Positions 19,338 through 29,107 of a stretch of 64,000 nucleotides of DNA are shown one piece after another. Source of the stretch: CBDBES01 sp965204465 (GTDB lineage Bacteria > Spirochaetota > Leptospiria > Turneriellales > CBDBES01); contig CBDBES010000002.1 in assembly GCA_965204465.1 (NCBI GenBank), forward strand, positions 930,001 to 994,000. Direction: 5' to 3'. The translations under genes and the position numbers were made by a program. The notes under the pieces were generated by a model that made no database searches, was not told the origin of the DNA, and saw only the letters and a program-made list of their open reading frames with translations. Numbering within the stretch: the first letter of the stretch is position 1; each line of letters starts with the position of its first letter.

Positions 19338-19462
19338 CAAAGAGACTTTAAAAAATAAAAAAATTAAATGACAACCTGAGTATGATATAAAAAAGGCTCA
19401 AATAAGGAAAAGAAAAAAGTATTGAAAACTATTCCTATATCTAAACATTAAAAGGAGCTATA

Positions 19463-20884
19463 ATGAAAACTGCAAAAGAATTACTGATTTGGGCAAAAGA
19501 AGAAAAGGTAGAATTTATTGATATTCGTTTCACGGATATTTTAGGAACCATGCAGCATTTTACAATGCCGTTGCATGCAATAACAGAAGAAGCATTTGAA
19601 TTTGGAATAGGTTTTGACGGTTCATCTATCAGGGGTTGGAAGACGATCAATGAGTCAGATATGCTTGCGCGTCTGGATGCTTCTTCTCATTACCTGGATC
19701 CATTTTTTCAACATAAGACCCTCGTCATCATCGCCGACATTTATGATCCAAAGACATTAAAACCCTATAGTCGCGATCCACGGTATATACTGAAAAAGGC
19801 AATTCAATATATGAAAAGCACAGGAATTGCAGATCAGGCATTCTTTGGACCAGAGGCGGAATTTTTTATTTTCAATAATGTTCAATATGGCCAAGACAAA
19901 AATGGTGGATTCTATAGCATTGACTCGGATGATGCCGATTGGAACACTGGAGCAAATGAAGACCCTAATCTTGGTTATAAGCTGCGCCCTAAAGAAGGTT
20001 ATTTCCCTGTACCACCTAGTGATGCTTTTCAAGACCTTCGCTCAGAAATGCTCTCTTTGCTGGAAAAAATGGGTATCCCTACAGAAAAACATCACCATGA
20101 AGTGGCTTCTCCTGGCCAGGCAGAGATCAATCTGGTTGTGGATGAAGCATTGGCCATGGCAGATAAATTGCAATTATATAAATATGTGGTGAAAAATGTA
20201 GCCAAGCAGTCTGGCTATACAGCTACCTTTATGCCTAAACCTGTATTCAATGACAATGGTTCTGGAATGCATACTCATCAATCTCTCTGGAAAGGTGGTA
20301 CAAATCTATTTGCCGGGAAGAAAGAAGATTATGCTCAAATTTCTTCTATATGCAAAAATTATCTGGCTGGCATTCTAAAGCATGGGCCTTCCCTACTCTC
20401 TCTCACAAATCCAACTACAAATAGTTTTAAACGACTGGTACCTGGATTTGAGGCTCCCGTGAATTTAGTCTATTCCGCCAGAAACCGTTCTGCCGCCATC
20501 CGGATTCCTGTGGCTGTAATAGGAGACAAAGCCAGAAGAATTGAATTCCGTACCCCTGATCCCTCTTGTAATCCATACACCGCCTTTGCCGCAATGCTCA
20601 TGGCCGGTCTGGATGGTATTAAAAACAATATGGACCCTGGTGAACCAGCCGATAGAAACCTATACGAAGCTTCTTCAGAAGAACAGTCTCGATTGAATCG
20701 CCTGCCTGCCAATCTTACCAAGGTATTAGATGCTTTGGAAAAAGACAATCAATGGCTTAAAGAAGGAGATGTATTTGATAGAGACTATATTGAAAACTAT
20801 ATCTCTTATAAAAGAGAAGAAGTGGAACAGGTAGTAAATAAAAGGCCTCATCCATACGAATTTTTGCTCTACTATGATATTTAG
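19463..20884 (+). CDS. glnA: Glutamine synthetase, type I
   Basis: A 473-aa ATP-dependent ligase making glutamine from glutamate and ammonia. Visible signatures are FGIGFDGSSIRGW, PEAEFFIF, the NDNGSGMHTHQSLW metal/ATP block and RNRSAAIRIP. The region RNLYEASSEE keeps the Tyr that is adenylylated in GSI-beta enzymes, so control by adenylylation is plausible. An excellent SD (AAAAGGAG, just before ATG) fixes the start. It stands alone, immediately outside the lipoprotein island. Confidence 0.97.
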   Translation: MKTAKELLIWAKEEKVEFIDIRFTDILGTMQHFTMPLHAITEEAFEFGIGFDGSSIRGWKTINESDMLARLDASSHYLDPFFQHKTLVIIADIYDPKTLKPYSRDPRYILKKAIQYMKSTGIADQAFFGPEAEFFIFNNVQYGQDKNGGFYSIDSDDADWNTGANEDPNLGYKLRPKEGYFPVPPSDAFQDLRSEMLSLLEKMGIPTEKHHHEVASPGQAEINLVVDEALAMADKLQLYKYVVKNVAKQSGYTATFMPKPVFNDNGSGMHTHQSLWKGGTNLFAGKKEDYAQISSICKNYLAGILKHGPSLLSLTNPTTNSFKRLVPGFEAPVNLVYSARNRSAAIRIPVAVIGDKARRIEFRTPDPSCNPYTAFAAMLMAGLDGIKNNMDPGEPADRNLYEASSEEQSRLNRLPANLTKVLDALEKDNQWLKEGDVFDRDYIENYISYKREEVEQVVNKRPHPYEFLLYYDI

Positions 20885-20913
20885 TTTCAAAAATAAGTAT
20901 GATCCAATGGCTT

Positions 20914-21828
20914 TTATTTCTTGAGTAATCTGATATTTCCAGCCTCCGGGCCTTTCTTGCCTTGGTATATATAAAAAAGAACTGCTGCATTTGGTTGAAC
21001 TTGTTTTTCTGGGCCTATAAAATTACTGGCATGAAAATATAACTCTTTATTGATTCCATAAGTTTTTATAAATCCGTATCCTTTCTTTTCTGAATAGTTG
21101 ACGATCGTTCCTGAATGTTCTTTTTGAAAGTCAATGTCTGCAAAGAAATAATTTTGTATCTCTTTTTTAGAATGATTCATAGATATATTTTCTTTCACCT
21201 CTAATAAAATAAATTTGAATTGCCCCATCTTTTCTTGAAATTTTTCAAGGGTTAGATTCTGATATAGGCTTCCTGTCCAGTTTTGTAAATGTACTAGATT
21301 TCTTATATTACCTCGTATATTCTGGTATTTTTCAGAAACTTCCAAAGGCAAAATTTTAAGCTTTTCTATGGCGCGGATATTATTCTGAAAGCTATTCTTA
21401 ATTATTTTTTCCTGTAAGGTTTTATCCATAGAAGTTTTCTGATCATTTTCAGAATTTTTCGACAGGCTAGATTCTTTAGAAGGGAGTAATATATCCATTA
21501 AAATAGCAGTGGCCAATGCTTCTGCTGTAATTCCCATAGAAATTAAAAGCTGATAAAAATAAGCGTTTTCTGCAGAAAGAGAAGGCTTGAACAGCCTATA
21601 TAACCATAGCTGAAAATCAATGCATTGTAGCAAATAACAAATATTAGATTTATAAACAGATTCTTTTAAATAGCCAAAGTACTCTTTTTTATATTCATCT
21701 ACCCTGTGGATTACCCCTGGGGGTATTTTAAGCGAAAACTGCTGAAGATATTTTTCATTGAATAAGGCAATTTCTTTGCTTATATTCTGGCTCAACTCTA
21801 TCCCAATAGTAATATTTTTTTCTTTCAT
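20914..21828 (-). CDS. Unknown helical protein with a C-terminal cold-shock domain
   Basis: A 304-aa protein. Residues about 235-304 form a cold-shock (CSD) fold: GTIVNYSEKKGYGFIK (RNP1) and LYFHASNF (RNP2), ending GPEAGNIRLL. The first 230 residues are helix-rich and Leu/Lys/Glu-rich, and I recognise no domain in them. CSDs bind single-stranded RNA or DNA, so a nucleic-acid-binding regulator is likely. Free-standing bacterial cold-shock proteins are about 70 aa, so this fusion is unusual. It is convergent with glnA (29-bp gap). The 240 bp between it and tadA show no gene. Confidence 0.7.
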   Translation of the reverse strand: MKEKNITIGIELSQNISKEIALFNEKYLQQFSLKIPPGVIHRVDEYKKEYFGYLKESVYKSNICYLLQCIDFQLWLYRLFKPSLSAENAYFYQLLISMGITAEALATAILMDILLPSKESSLSKNSENDQKTSMDKTLQEKIIKNSFQNNIRAIEKLKILPLEVSEKYQNIRGNIRNLVHLQNWTGSLYQNLTLEKFQEKMGQFKFILLEVKENISMNHSKKEIQNYFFADIDFQKEHSGTIVNYSEKKGYGFIKTYGINKELYFHASNFIGPEKQVQPNAAVLFYIYQGKKGPEAGNIRLLKK

Positions 21829-22069
21829 TGTGCTAAAACAGGAAGGCCATTTTTTTTTATTTACATTGTTACAAAATAATAATAGAGACTGCTATCTTAT
21901 ATTAGAGGGTTTTATATTCCAGATACTCTTGCAAGTATTTTTTAGTTAGTTTCCTGGCTGGTGGCCATTCTACTTTTGGAATGTATTTTCTATAAAGCAA
22001 CCAGAATAGGCAAGGCATTGTAACGGGTGAATGGAAGGATAAATAGCCAGACTTCTAAATTTCCAAAGG

Positions 22070-22534
22070 TTATCTTTTGCTCTTAAAAAAAGACCTTAAT
22101 AAATCTGCGGCTGGAAATTCATCTATTTCATGCTTTTGCCAATCTACTTGATGGTTATTTCCTTTAAGAGACAATGCTTGCCTTAAAGAAGGTATTTTTT
22201 CTTCATATGCCAAAAAGTGAACTTCCTTGATCCTAGACATAAGAATAGCCCCAGAACAAAGCAAACATGGTTCCAAAGTACTTACTAAGATAGAGTCATT
22301 TAGTCGTCCAGTTTTAAGACTTCTAATGGCAATGGAAATTGATCTCATTTCTGCATGGGCGATCGAATTCCTTTTAGACATGACCTGATTATGCGCGGCG
22401 CCTATGATTTTTTGACCCATTATAATGCATGACCCCACAGGAACTTCATCTTCTTGATAGGCTTTTAATGCCTCTTTATAGGCAATCTTAAAGGCCTTTT
22501 TTAAAATTTGTTCCTTTTCATATGGGCTGGTCAT
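22070..22534 (-). CDS. tadA: tRNA-specific adenosine deaminase-like enzyme
   Basis: A cytidine-deaminase-fold protein with the zinc motifs NSIAHAEMR and EPCLLCSGAI. It probably makes inosine at tRNA wobble position 34. The open frame reaches back to TTG 22552, but ATG 22534 (MTSPYEKEQ) is the better start. It overlaps the end of argB by 17 bp, which implies translational coupling. A guanine-deaminase-like activity cannot be excluded from sequence. Confidence 0.85.
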   Translation of the reverse strand: MTSPYEKEQILKKAFKIAYKEALKAYQEDEVPVGSCIIMGQKIIGAAHNQVMSKRNSIAHAEMRSISIAIRSLKTGRLNDSILVSTLEPCLLCSGAILMSRIKEVHFLAYEEKIPSLRQALSLKGNNHQVDWQKHEIDEFPAADLLRSFFKSKR

Positions 22535-23357
22535 GAACAATTTCTGTACCAATTCCTTTATCTGTAAAGATTTCTTTTAAGATCGAATGTTCCAGGGAAC
22601 CATCAATGAAATGTGCTTTATTGATACCAGATTTTAAAGCTTTTAAAGCCATTTCAATTTTAAGTTTCATTCCTCCTTTGAGAATACCTTTTTGGATCAA
22701 TTTTTGGATGTCAGATTCTGTAACATGATCCAGCTTGGATTTTTTAGATTGTGCATTCAGATAAATACCATTTACGTCAGAGATAAAAATGATCTTTCGG
22801 GCTTTTAAAAGAATGGCCACTTCTACGGCAAGGTGGTCTGCATTTATATTCAGCATTCTACCGCTTTGGTATTCTGTGCCTAAAGAAGATATCACACTTA
22901 TTTTATTTTTATCCAGATCAGTAAAATCAATTTTCTTAACCTTACCGGTAAAATCTTCTTTCTGGGAAGGATCAATCAATTCTGCCTGGATACCCTTTCC
23001 ATGAACATGAGAAACCGTATGGCAGTTGTATCCATCTAAAGTATCACATATATTTTTGTTCAGTTCAGAAAATACTTCATCTGCTAGTTTTACAGTCTCT
23101 GATGTACTGAATCTGAGTCCCTGATGAAATCGCACATTGATCTTTTTTTCTTTCATTTTCTCACTTAGTTTGCGACCTCCCCCATGTACCAATACAATAT
23201 GAATGTCTCTTTTATAGAGTTCTGCAATGTCTTTTAGAAAATAAGGCATCATTTTAGAGGATTCCAGGGCTGCACCTCCGTATTTGATCACGAATAGCTC
23301 ATTTCTAAATCTATTTATGTATTTTTCTGCTTCTTTAAGGGTAAATATATCTGCCAT
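22518..23357 (-). CDS. argB: Acetylglutamate kinase
   Basis: A 279-aa amino-acid kinase that phosphorylates N-acetylglutamate in arginine synthesis. It shows VIKYGGAAL at the N-terminus, the HGGGRKLSEKM substrate loop, NINADHLA, FISDVNGIY and GGMKLKIEMALKAL. The length is normal. An N-terminal regulatory helix is short (about 15 residues), so strong arginine feedback inhibition is uncertain. It lies between the VWA-FHA gene (13-bp gap) and tadA on the minus strand. Confidence 0.93.
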   Translation of the reverse strand: MADIFTLKEAEKYINRFRNELFVIKYGGAALESSKMMPYFLKDIAELYKRDIHIVLVHGGGRKLSEKMKEKKINVRFHQGLRFSTSETVKLADEVFSELNKNICDTLDGYNCHTVSHVHGKGIQAELIDPSQKEDFTGKVKKIDFTDLDKNKISVISSLGTEYQSGRMLNINADHLAVEVAILLKARKIIFISDVNGIYLNAQSKKSKLDHVTESDIQKLIQKGILKGGMKLKIEMALKALKSGINKAHFIDGSLEHSILKEIFTDKGIGTEIVHDQPI

Positions 23358-23370
23358 TTGGGAAGAGAGT

Positions 23371-24843
23371 TTATGAATCTTTGGGAAGGTTGGATCCTTT
23401 TCTGAAAATTAATTTTGTTCTACCTATTTTAATTTCATCAGAATCTTCCAATTCTCTGGGGCGAAGAAGTTTCTTATTGTTCAAATAAGTTCCATATTCT
23501 GATAAATAATCATATAAAATGAAACTCTCATTCTTCTTAACTATTTTGGCATGTTTATAGGATACCATTGGATCATGAATAACTATGGAGTTCTCATCGC
23601 TATACCCAATTGTAACAGAGCTCCAATTCATATCATATTTTTTGCCTGTATTTGGTCCCTCTTTCTCAATTAAATAGGCATAGGAACGATATATTTTTTG
23701 AGCGGATATTTTATCTTGTTGTATGCTTTTTGAAGAGGCGAAATGATCCCTGGATATATCCTGATACATAGGTTCTTGTTGGTAAATAGATTCTTCTTTA
23801 TCAGAATATCCTTTTTCTTTTTTAGTTTTTGGTCTTGCAGAAGACTTTTTAAAAATAATGACTAGAATAACCAAAATGAGTAAGAATCCTAATATACCAC
23901 TAAAGAAATAAAAATATCGTTTATCCAATTGAATCCTTTTCCATATAGAATCAAATGAAAATGCAGGCAGAAAAAAATGAGAGCTATCTTCTTCCTGAAA
24001 TTGTTCTGTTTTTAGACGAATTTTTAATTCAACTTTCTGATCATCTAGTAAAAAATCAGATGCCTGACTTATATATTTTATCAAATAATTATTATCGAAT
24101 AAATAATTTAATAAAAGGTATATCCTACTTAGGTTTTCTGTTTTTCCAATATGATAAATTTCTCCTCCACTTACCCGTGCTAATCTGGATAATGTAGAAA
24201 GTTTTTTTTTATGTCCTGTTCCTATAATAAATAAAGGTGTATTGATTCTAAAAGTCTTATTCACAAGATCATCTACCGTAATTACAGATCCTTCATCCAA
24301 TCCATCTGTAAATAAAACAATAGAATGCCTCTTGGGTTCTAAAGAGCCTCCCAAATTAAGCGCCTCAAAGATAGCATCATATAATAATGTATTCTCACCC
24401 TCTTGCTTGATGTTTTTTATACAAGCGCTTATCCTTTGCCTCTCTGAAACAAAACCACAATGATTTTTTACTTTACTATCAAAACTAATGATACTCACCC
24501 TATCATTTGCATTCAACGTTTGGGTGAAGTCATTTACAGCTTGTATCTGGGTATTAAATTGATTTTTTTTTAGAGATTTGGAAGAATCCACCAGCAAGAT
24601 GATGGTCTTGGGATCGTCATTTGGCTTTACTCTCTTGACTTGAAAGGAAGAGATATTCCAATTGTTTTCATATAGTTCAAAATTCGATTGGTTTAGATTT
24701 TTAATAGGGGTAATTTTAGACACAGATACTTCTATTTTTATATAAGGGTAATCTGTAGATCGAATCTGCTGTATCTTTAAATATGGCCTCGCTAATATTC
24801 CTTGAAAAGAGTAGAGAAGAAGACAAACTAAAAAATATCTCAT
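23371..24843 (-). CDS. Membrane protein with periplasmic VWA and cytoplasmic FHA domains
   Basis: A 490-aa protein: signal peptide (1-18), a VWA domain with a MIDAS-type DSSKS motif (about 80-250), one transmembrane helix (about 315-335), a polar linker and a C-terminal FHA domain (about 410-480; TIGYSDENSIVIHDPMVS, then the YGTYLNNKKL motif). FHA domains bind phosphothreonine, and VWA domains bind protein partners through a metal ion. The layout suggests transmembrane signalling that links a periplasmic ligand to a Ser/Thr-kinase state. The partner is not in the window. Confidence 0.8.
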   Translation of the reverse strand: MRYFLVCLLLYSFQGILARPYLKIQQIRSTDYPYIKIEVSVSKITPIKNLNQSNFELYENNWNISSFQVKRVKPNDDPKTIILLVDSSKSLKKNQFNTQIQAVNDFTQTLNANDRVSIISFDSKVKNHCGFVSERQRISACIKNIKQEGENTLLYDAIFEALNLGGSLEPKRHSIVLFTDGLDEGSVITVDDLVNKTFRINTPLFIIGTGHKKKLSTLSRLARVSGGEIYHIGKTENLSRIYLLLNYLFDNNYLIKYISQASDFLLDDQKVELKIRLKTEQFQEEDSSHFFLPAFSFDSIWKRIQLDKRYFYFFSGILGFLLILVILVIIFKKSSARPKTKKEKGYSDKEESIYQQEPMYQDISRDHFASSKSIQQDKISAQKIYRSYAYLIEKEGPNTGKKYDMNWSSVTIGYSDENSIVIHDPMVSYKHAKIVKKNESFILYDYLSEYGTYLNNKKLLRPRELEDSDEIKIGRTKLIFRKGSNLPKDS

Positions 24844-25225
24844 AATATTATATCGACTTTTAAATAGTTAAACAGAATGTTTGCCTCAACAATTCTAAAA
24901 GAATAGTTTGTTGAAAATTTTGTGCTATATATAATTTTTTCATCTACTACTATGGATCATAGATTCTAATCATTGTATTCTTTTAATTGAAAATATGTAT
25001 AAATCATTCACAATGCCCATAGAATAGATCAAATGGAGACAGAAAATAAAAAAAAATGAATGATCATCATATTAGAAAAAATTATATCTTTTTACGAGCA
25101 AAAATTAATATACTAAAGAAAGCCAGTTCCAGAAAATACTCCATGGACTGTATACCAGCTATTGAATTAACTTCTCCGATTTATTCCCCATTACTTTTTT
25201 AACCATCATCTATAAAAATATCATA
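24844..25225. other. Gene-poor gap between divergent genes
   Basis: These 382 AT-rich bases separate the minus-strand VWA-FHA gene from the plus-strand GMC gene, so they should contain both promoters. I see no tRNA, terminator or IS. A 48-codon plus-strand ORF (25056-25202, MNDHHIRKNYIFL) starts without a clear SD and shows no recognisable motif; I regard it as unproven. Confidence 0.4.
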
Positions 25226-26728
25226 ATGCTACTTGATCTAAAGAAAATAAAAAATGGTGAGCATCTAAAAACAAATATATGTATCATAGGAGGAGGCGCT
25301 GCTGGTATTTGCATTGCATTGGAATTGAAAAAGAAAAAAAAAGATGTCATTTTGATAGAAAGCGGAGGCTGGAATTTTGATTCCGAGACACAGAAGCTTT
25401 ACGATGGCGAAAATAAAGGCGGACTCTTAAATCCATATAGCCGTTATTTATATTCCAGTAGACTCAGATATTTTGGAGGTTCTACCAATCATTGGGCTGG
25501 TTACTGTCGTCCACTTGATCCAATAGACTTCGAAAAGCGTTCGTGGGTACCTGAAAGTGGATGGCCATTTACCTTTCTGGAATTAAAGTCTTATTACAAA
25601 AGAGCCTGTCAATATTTAAGGATCAATGATTTTAAAATCTATGATCGAAATAAAAAAAAGCCAGGATTTGATCTAATGCGCGATAGTAGTCTTGTGGTTA
25701 CTAAAATATTTCATATTGCTAAGAATCTTCGTTTTAGCAAGGTATACCGGAAAAGGCTTGCTAAGAGTCATAGAACTAAAATATTACTTCATGCAAATGT
25801 TACTCATATACAGTCCTCTGAAAATGGAAGAAATATTCAATATGTAGAAGTACAAAGCCTGCTTAAAAATAAAGTTAAGATACAGGCGGATAAATATGTG
25901 CTGGCAGTAGGAGGTATTGAAAATGCAAGACTACTTCTTCTATCAAGGGATGTTCATAAAAAAGGCATTGGTAATGAAAATGGCTTAATCGGTAGGTATT
26001 TTATGGAGCATCCCCATGTACCTTCTGGGGGGGTATATTTTTTTAAAAGATCAGATAATTTGAAGTATTATTCCAGGCATTATAACAGATATTTAGGTCA
26101 CTATATTTCAGGTACTCTTTGCCTATCTGAATCTGCTTTACGAAAAAATAAACTCTTGAATATGAACATCCAGCTATTAAATCGATTTAAACGCTTGAAA
26201 GATGGAAAAATAATTGATCATAGCCGAAAAATAGCGGGTAAAAATTATTTAGGTTTTCCTTTACTTCAAAAAAATATTCAAAAAGGTAAATATGTTTTCT
26301 TGAAAACAAGATCAGAGCAAATTCCTAATTGGAACAGCTATGTTACCCTTTCTGCCAGAAAAGATAGATTCGGTTTAAACAGGGCCTCTTTACATTGGGA
26401 TTTAACCAGACAAGATAAAGAAAGTGTGATCAAAAGTCTTCTTCTTTTTGGAAAAGAATTGGGCTATCATGATCTGGGAAGATTGAATTGTCATATAGAA
26501 GAAGAAGGTGAATGGCCGGATTTATCTTATGGTGGGTCTCATCATATAGGGACTACCAGAATGAATAACGATCCCAGAAAGGGGGTGGTTAATTCTAATG
26601 GGAAGGTACATGGTATTTCGAATTTATTTATAGCTGGCAGTTCTGTTTTTCCAACCGGAGGAGGGGTAAATCCTACTCTTACGATCATGGCTCTTGCGAT
26701 CCGATTATCGGACCATTTGAACTCGTAA
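25226..26728 (+). CDS. GMC-family FAD oxidoreductase
   Basis: A 500-aa flavoprotein with the N-terminal dinucleotide motif ICIIGGGAAGICIALEL (about 19-36), RYFGGSTNHWAGYC near 90, VGGIENARLLL and the C-terminal GMC_oxred_C region GGSHHIGTTRM ... SVFPTGGGVNPTLTIMALAIRL. It oxidises an alcohol or sugar; the acceptor is unknown. The gene has no signal peptide of its own. Two exported-looking proteins follow on the same strand, which could form an assembly like the multi-subunit gluconate-type dehydrogenases. Confidence 0.82.
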   Translation: MLLDLKKIKNGEHLKTNICIIGGGAAGICIALELKKKKKDVILIESGGWNFDSETQKLYDGENKGGLLNPYSRYLYSSRLRYFGGSTNHWAGYCRPLDPIDFEKRSWVPESGWPFTFLELKSYYKRACQYLRINDFKIYDRNKKKPGFDLMRDSSLVVTKIFHIAKNLRFSKVYRKRLAKSHRTKILLHANVTHIQSSENGRNIQYVEVQSLLKNKVKIQADKYVLAVGGIENARLLLLSRDVHKKGIGNENGLIGRYFMEHPHVPSGGVYFFKRSDNLKYYSRHYNRYLGHYISGTLCLSESALRKNKLLNMNIQLLNRFKRLKDGKIIDHSRKIAGKNYLGFPLLQKNIQKGKYVFLKTRSEQIPNWNSYVTLSARKDRFGLNRASLHWDLTRQDKESVIKSLLLFGKELGYHDLGRLNCHIEEEGEWPDLSYGGSHHIGTTRMNNDPRKGVVNSNGKVHGISNLFIAGSSVFPTGGGVNPTLTIMALAIRLSDHLNS

Positions 26729-26730
26729 AA

Positions 26731-27186
26731 ATGTTAAAAATAGATCGTAAAAAATTATTGCAGAGTTTATTTGGACTGATTTCAAGTTCTTGTTTAATTT
26801 CAGTGATCCATTTTTTTACTTCCTGTTCAAAAGAAAAATCTGAATGTGATCGTATATCTATTAAAAATATTCCTTTAGCCTTGGACAAAAATTTTTTAGA
26901 TATGATCCAAAATGATTATATCCATCATAACTCTATGCAAAATATAGTTCAGTTATATTTGAAAAAATTCCCGAAAGAAAAAAATATACAATGTATAATG
27001 TTAAAAATTTTTCCTTTAGATTGCCAAAAAAACTTGTACAAATACAAAAAAAACATTAAAAAAGAAATACAATCTAAAATTCGTCTTGACTTTAAAAATA
27101 AAAAGACTTTACTGATAGATAAATGGTTATTTTCTATAACAGAACTAAGAATTGCTTCTTTAAAGTATCTGATCAGAAGTAACTGA
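26731..27186 (+). CDS. Small exported protein next to the GMC oxidoreductase, unknown
   Basis: A 151-aa protein, 2 bp after the GMC gene. It starts MLKIDRKKLLQSLFGLISSSCLIS and has a possible lipobox at FFTSC (Cys about 30). The body is Lys/Ile-rich with a HHNSMQNIVQLYLKKF helix. The position and N-terminus recall the small subunit 3 of gluconate-2-dehydrogenase-type complexes, but I see no diagnostic motif. Confidence 0.5.
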   Translation: MLKIDRKKLLQSLFGLISSSCLISVIHFFTSCSKEKSECDRISIKNIPLALDKNFLDMIQNDYIHHNSMQNIVQLYLKKFPKEKNIQCIMLKIFPLDCQKNLYKYKKNIKKEIQSKIRLDFKNKKTLLIDKWLFSITELRIASLKYLIRSN

Positions 27187-27286
27187 CCAAAATTTTTACG
27201 AAGTAGTAGATTTTAAGAATTTTCAGAACCAAAAAAAGAAATTATATGATATAGGTGTTAAATACATAAGTCTCTAAAAACGATAA

Positions 27287-28042
27287 TTGAATATGAAATT
27301 AATTTCCAGAAGAAAGTTTAATAAGTATGCATGGGGCTATTTTTTAGCCAGTTTATTTTCACCCATTTTAGGCAGAAGAGCTCTAATGGGGCATTCAGAA
27401 TATCTTGTATGGCTAGATCAGATCAATAAACTCTCTTATCTTCTTCGAAAAGGAAAAATAAAACAAATCACCTGGCAAAAAGAAATAGAAAAAGTTTTAA
27501 GTAACATTCAACTAAAAGATATTCTTCAATTTATAGACTACGAGAAAATATTACGATCTTTTGCGACAAAAAAGAAAAATTTTTTATACATCCCCTTAAG
27601 AAATATTCATCATTCTTTAGCATCCAAGTCTGCATTTAAAGCTCAAATATTTATCATGCGCAAGGGATTTTCCATTGTTCCTCACGGACATAATTATATG
27701 ACTTCTTTATTTTTGGTTCTTTCGGGAAGTTTTCACGGAAGGCATTATGAACGTTTAAAAGAAACGAAAAAGCATTATTGGATCAAACCTTCTATCGATA
27801 AAGACTTTTCAGGTGGAAAGTATTCAACCATTTCAGATGAATTAAATAATATACATTGGTTCAAGGCAAATTCAGAAATAGCCATGTTACTCAATTTTAA
27901 TGTAAAGAATCTTAAAAAGGGACCTAAAAAACCAGGTAGAGTATATTTAGATCCATTAGGAAAAAAATCAGACAAAGGACTGATCTTAGCTAAAATAATC
28001 TCCAGAAAGAAAGCCTATCAACTATTCTATCAGCCTTCTTGA
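27287..28042 (+). CDS. Exported cupin-like protein
   Basis: A 251-aa protein with an N-terminal SRRKFNKYAWGYFLAS sequence, reminiscent of a Tat signal, although the second Arg of the RR pair is followed by Lys. The segment FSIVPHGHNYMTSLFLVLSGSFHGRHYER at about 125-155 has the His-x-His and Gly spacing of a cupin metal site. The role is unknown, but the shared strand and position suggest it works with the GMC oxidoreductase. A 100-bp AT-rich gap precedes it. Confidence 0.55.
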   Translation: MNMKLISRRKFNKYAWGYFLASLFSPILGRRALMGHSEYLVWLDQINKLSYLLRKGKIKQITWQKEIEKVLSNIQLKDILQFIDYEKILRSFATKKKNFLYIPLRNIHHSLASKSAFKAQIFIMRKGFSIVPHGHNYMTSLFLVLSGSFHGRHYERLKETKKHYWIKPSIDKDFSGGKYSTISDELNNIHWFKANSEIAMLLNFNVKNLKKGPKKPGRVYLDPLGKKSDKGLILAKIISRKKAYQLFYQPS

Positions 28043-28048
28043 TCAACG

Positions 28049-29107
28049 CTAAAGATCAGGAAAAATCTCTAAGGCCAATTGATCTAATGTACTTTTTTCA
28101 GCAATTAAATATGGAATGATATTATTTTTAAAGAAAAAAGAAGCAGTGGTATTTCCAAGACATGATATGGAATGATTTTCTCTATGCAGTCCATTCTTTA
28201 AATATGAATCCGCCGTGGAAGGCGATGTGAATATCCAAATTGAATCAGATTCAACAGTTTTGGCAGGATTCAAATTCATTTGTTGAAACAATTTTTTCAA
28301 TTCATTTTTAGGTAAAGGTTCATTTTTATAAGCAGTATAATGATCAACCTCATGCCCCGCTTTTTTTAGATATTCGATTCCTGCGGTAACTCCATTTTCA
28401 GCTCCCAACCATAATATTTTCATTCTATTTCCCTGATTTTTATTCAAGGAATGCGCTGTATGAGCCGCTTGCAATGCATTAAATTTTTTGGGTATATATA
28501 TTCTTTGAATATTCCATTTTTTTTTCAATACCCTACTTGTTTGAGGGCCGATCGCAATCCAATTCCTGGATTTGATCTTGATCCCCCAGTCAAGATGATG
28601 TATTACATTTTGAGAAGTCACCACCGTAAAGTCATATAGTGTATGATCAGGCAGTTTGTTGTATTCACTTTTCACTATTTTTGTTAAGGGCAAATGAATC
28701 AACTTTTGCTTCAAGCTTCTATTCCTTTTTTGTAATGGTTCTATATTTTTCCCGCAAAAGAATATTAATATGTCTTCTTTTGGATATCCATATCCAAAAT
28801 CTCTGGATAAAATTTTTAACCAAAAATTTTTTATTCTATCATTTTCCAATATATTTTCAGAAATGAATCTTCTAATATGTCTTTTTTGATCTTTATATTG
28901 GATATTTAAAAAGTCAGTAAATGAACCCTGATCATTATGATCTCCTTTGTTCATAATTTCAAGATTCGTATTATTGAAATACATTACTTGACATGAGGCA
29001 TTTGGATACAATTTATGACACTGATCTATTAATAGTTTATATTTATTGGCCTTTCTTTCTATCATGCGCGGTTCATTCTTAAAAAAAGAGTTCATATCGT
29101 CATTCAT
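28049..29107 (-). CDS. hemD: Uroporphyrinogen-III synthase with an N-terminal extension
   Basis: Of 352 residues, the last about 245 fit HemD. There is a LPLTKIVKSEY start of domain 1, then VVTSQNVIHH, WIAIGPQTSRVLKKKW, ILWLGAENGVTAGIEYLKKAG, VDHYTAYKN, FTSPSTADSY and SCLGNTTASFFF. It cyclises hydroxymethylbilane in haem synthesis. The first about 105 residues are extra; a stretch around KGDHNDQGSFTDFL faintly recalls HemC, which is fused to HemD in some spirochaetes. No intact HemC domain is present. It diverges from purF with only 16 bp between starts, so a shorter start inside the ORF is possible. Confidence 0.75.
   Translation of the reverse strand: MNDDMNSFFKNEPRMIERKANKYKLLIDQCHKLYPNASCQVMYFNNTNLEIMNKGDHNDQGSFTDFLNIQYKDQKRHIRRFISENILENDRIKNFWLKILSRDFGYGYPKEDILIFFCGKNIEPLQKRNRSLKQKLIHLPLTKIVKSEYNKLPDHTLYDFTVVTSQNVIHHLDWGIKIKSRNWIAIGPQTSRVLKKKWNIQRIYIPKKFNALQAAHTAHSLNKNQGNRMKILWLGAENGVTAGIEYLKKAGHEVDHYTAYKNEPLPKNELKKLFQQMNLNPAKTVESDSIWIFTSPSTADSYLKNGLHRENHSISCLGNTTASFFFKNNIIPYLIAEKSTLDQLALEIFPDL

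Noticed and set aside
24844..25225. tRNA or riboswitch in the long intergenic gap
   Set aside because: No cloverleaf, CCA end, or conserved riboswitch-like stem pattern could be seen.
28451..28866. Plus-strand ORFs inside hemD
   Set aside because: Antisense frames of a gene with clear HemD motifs; no SD or recognisable product.
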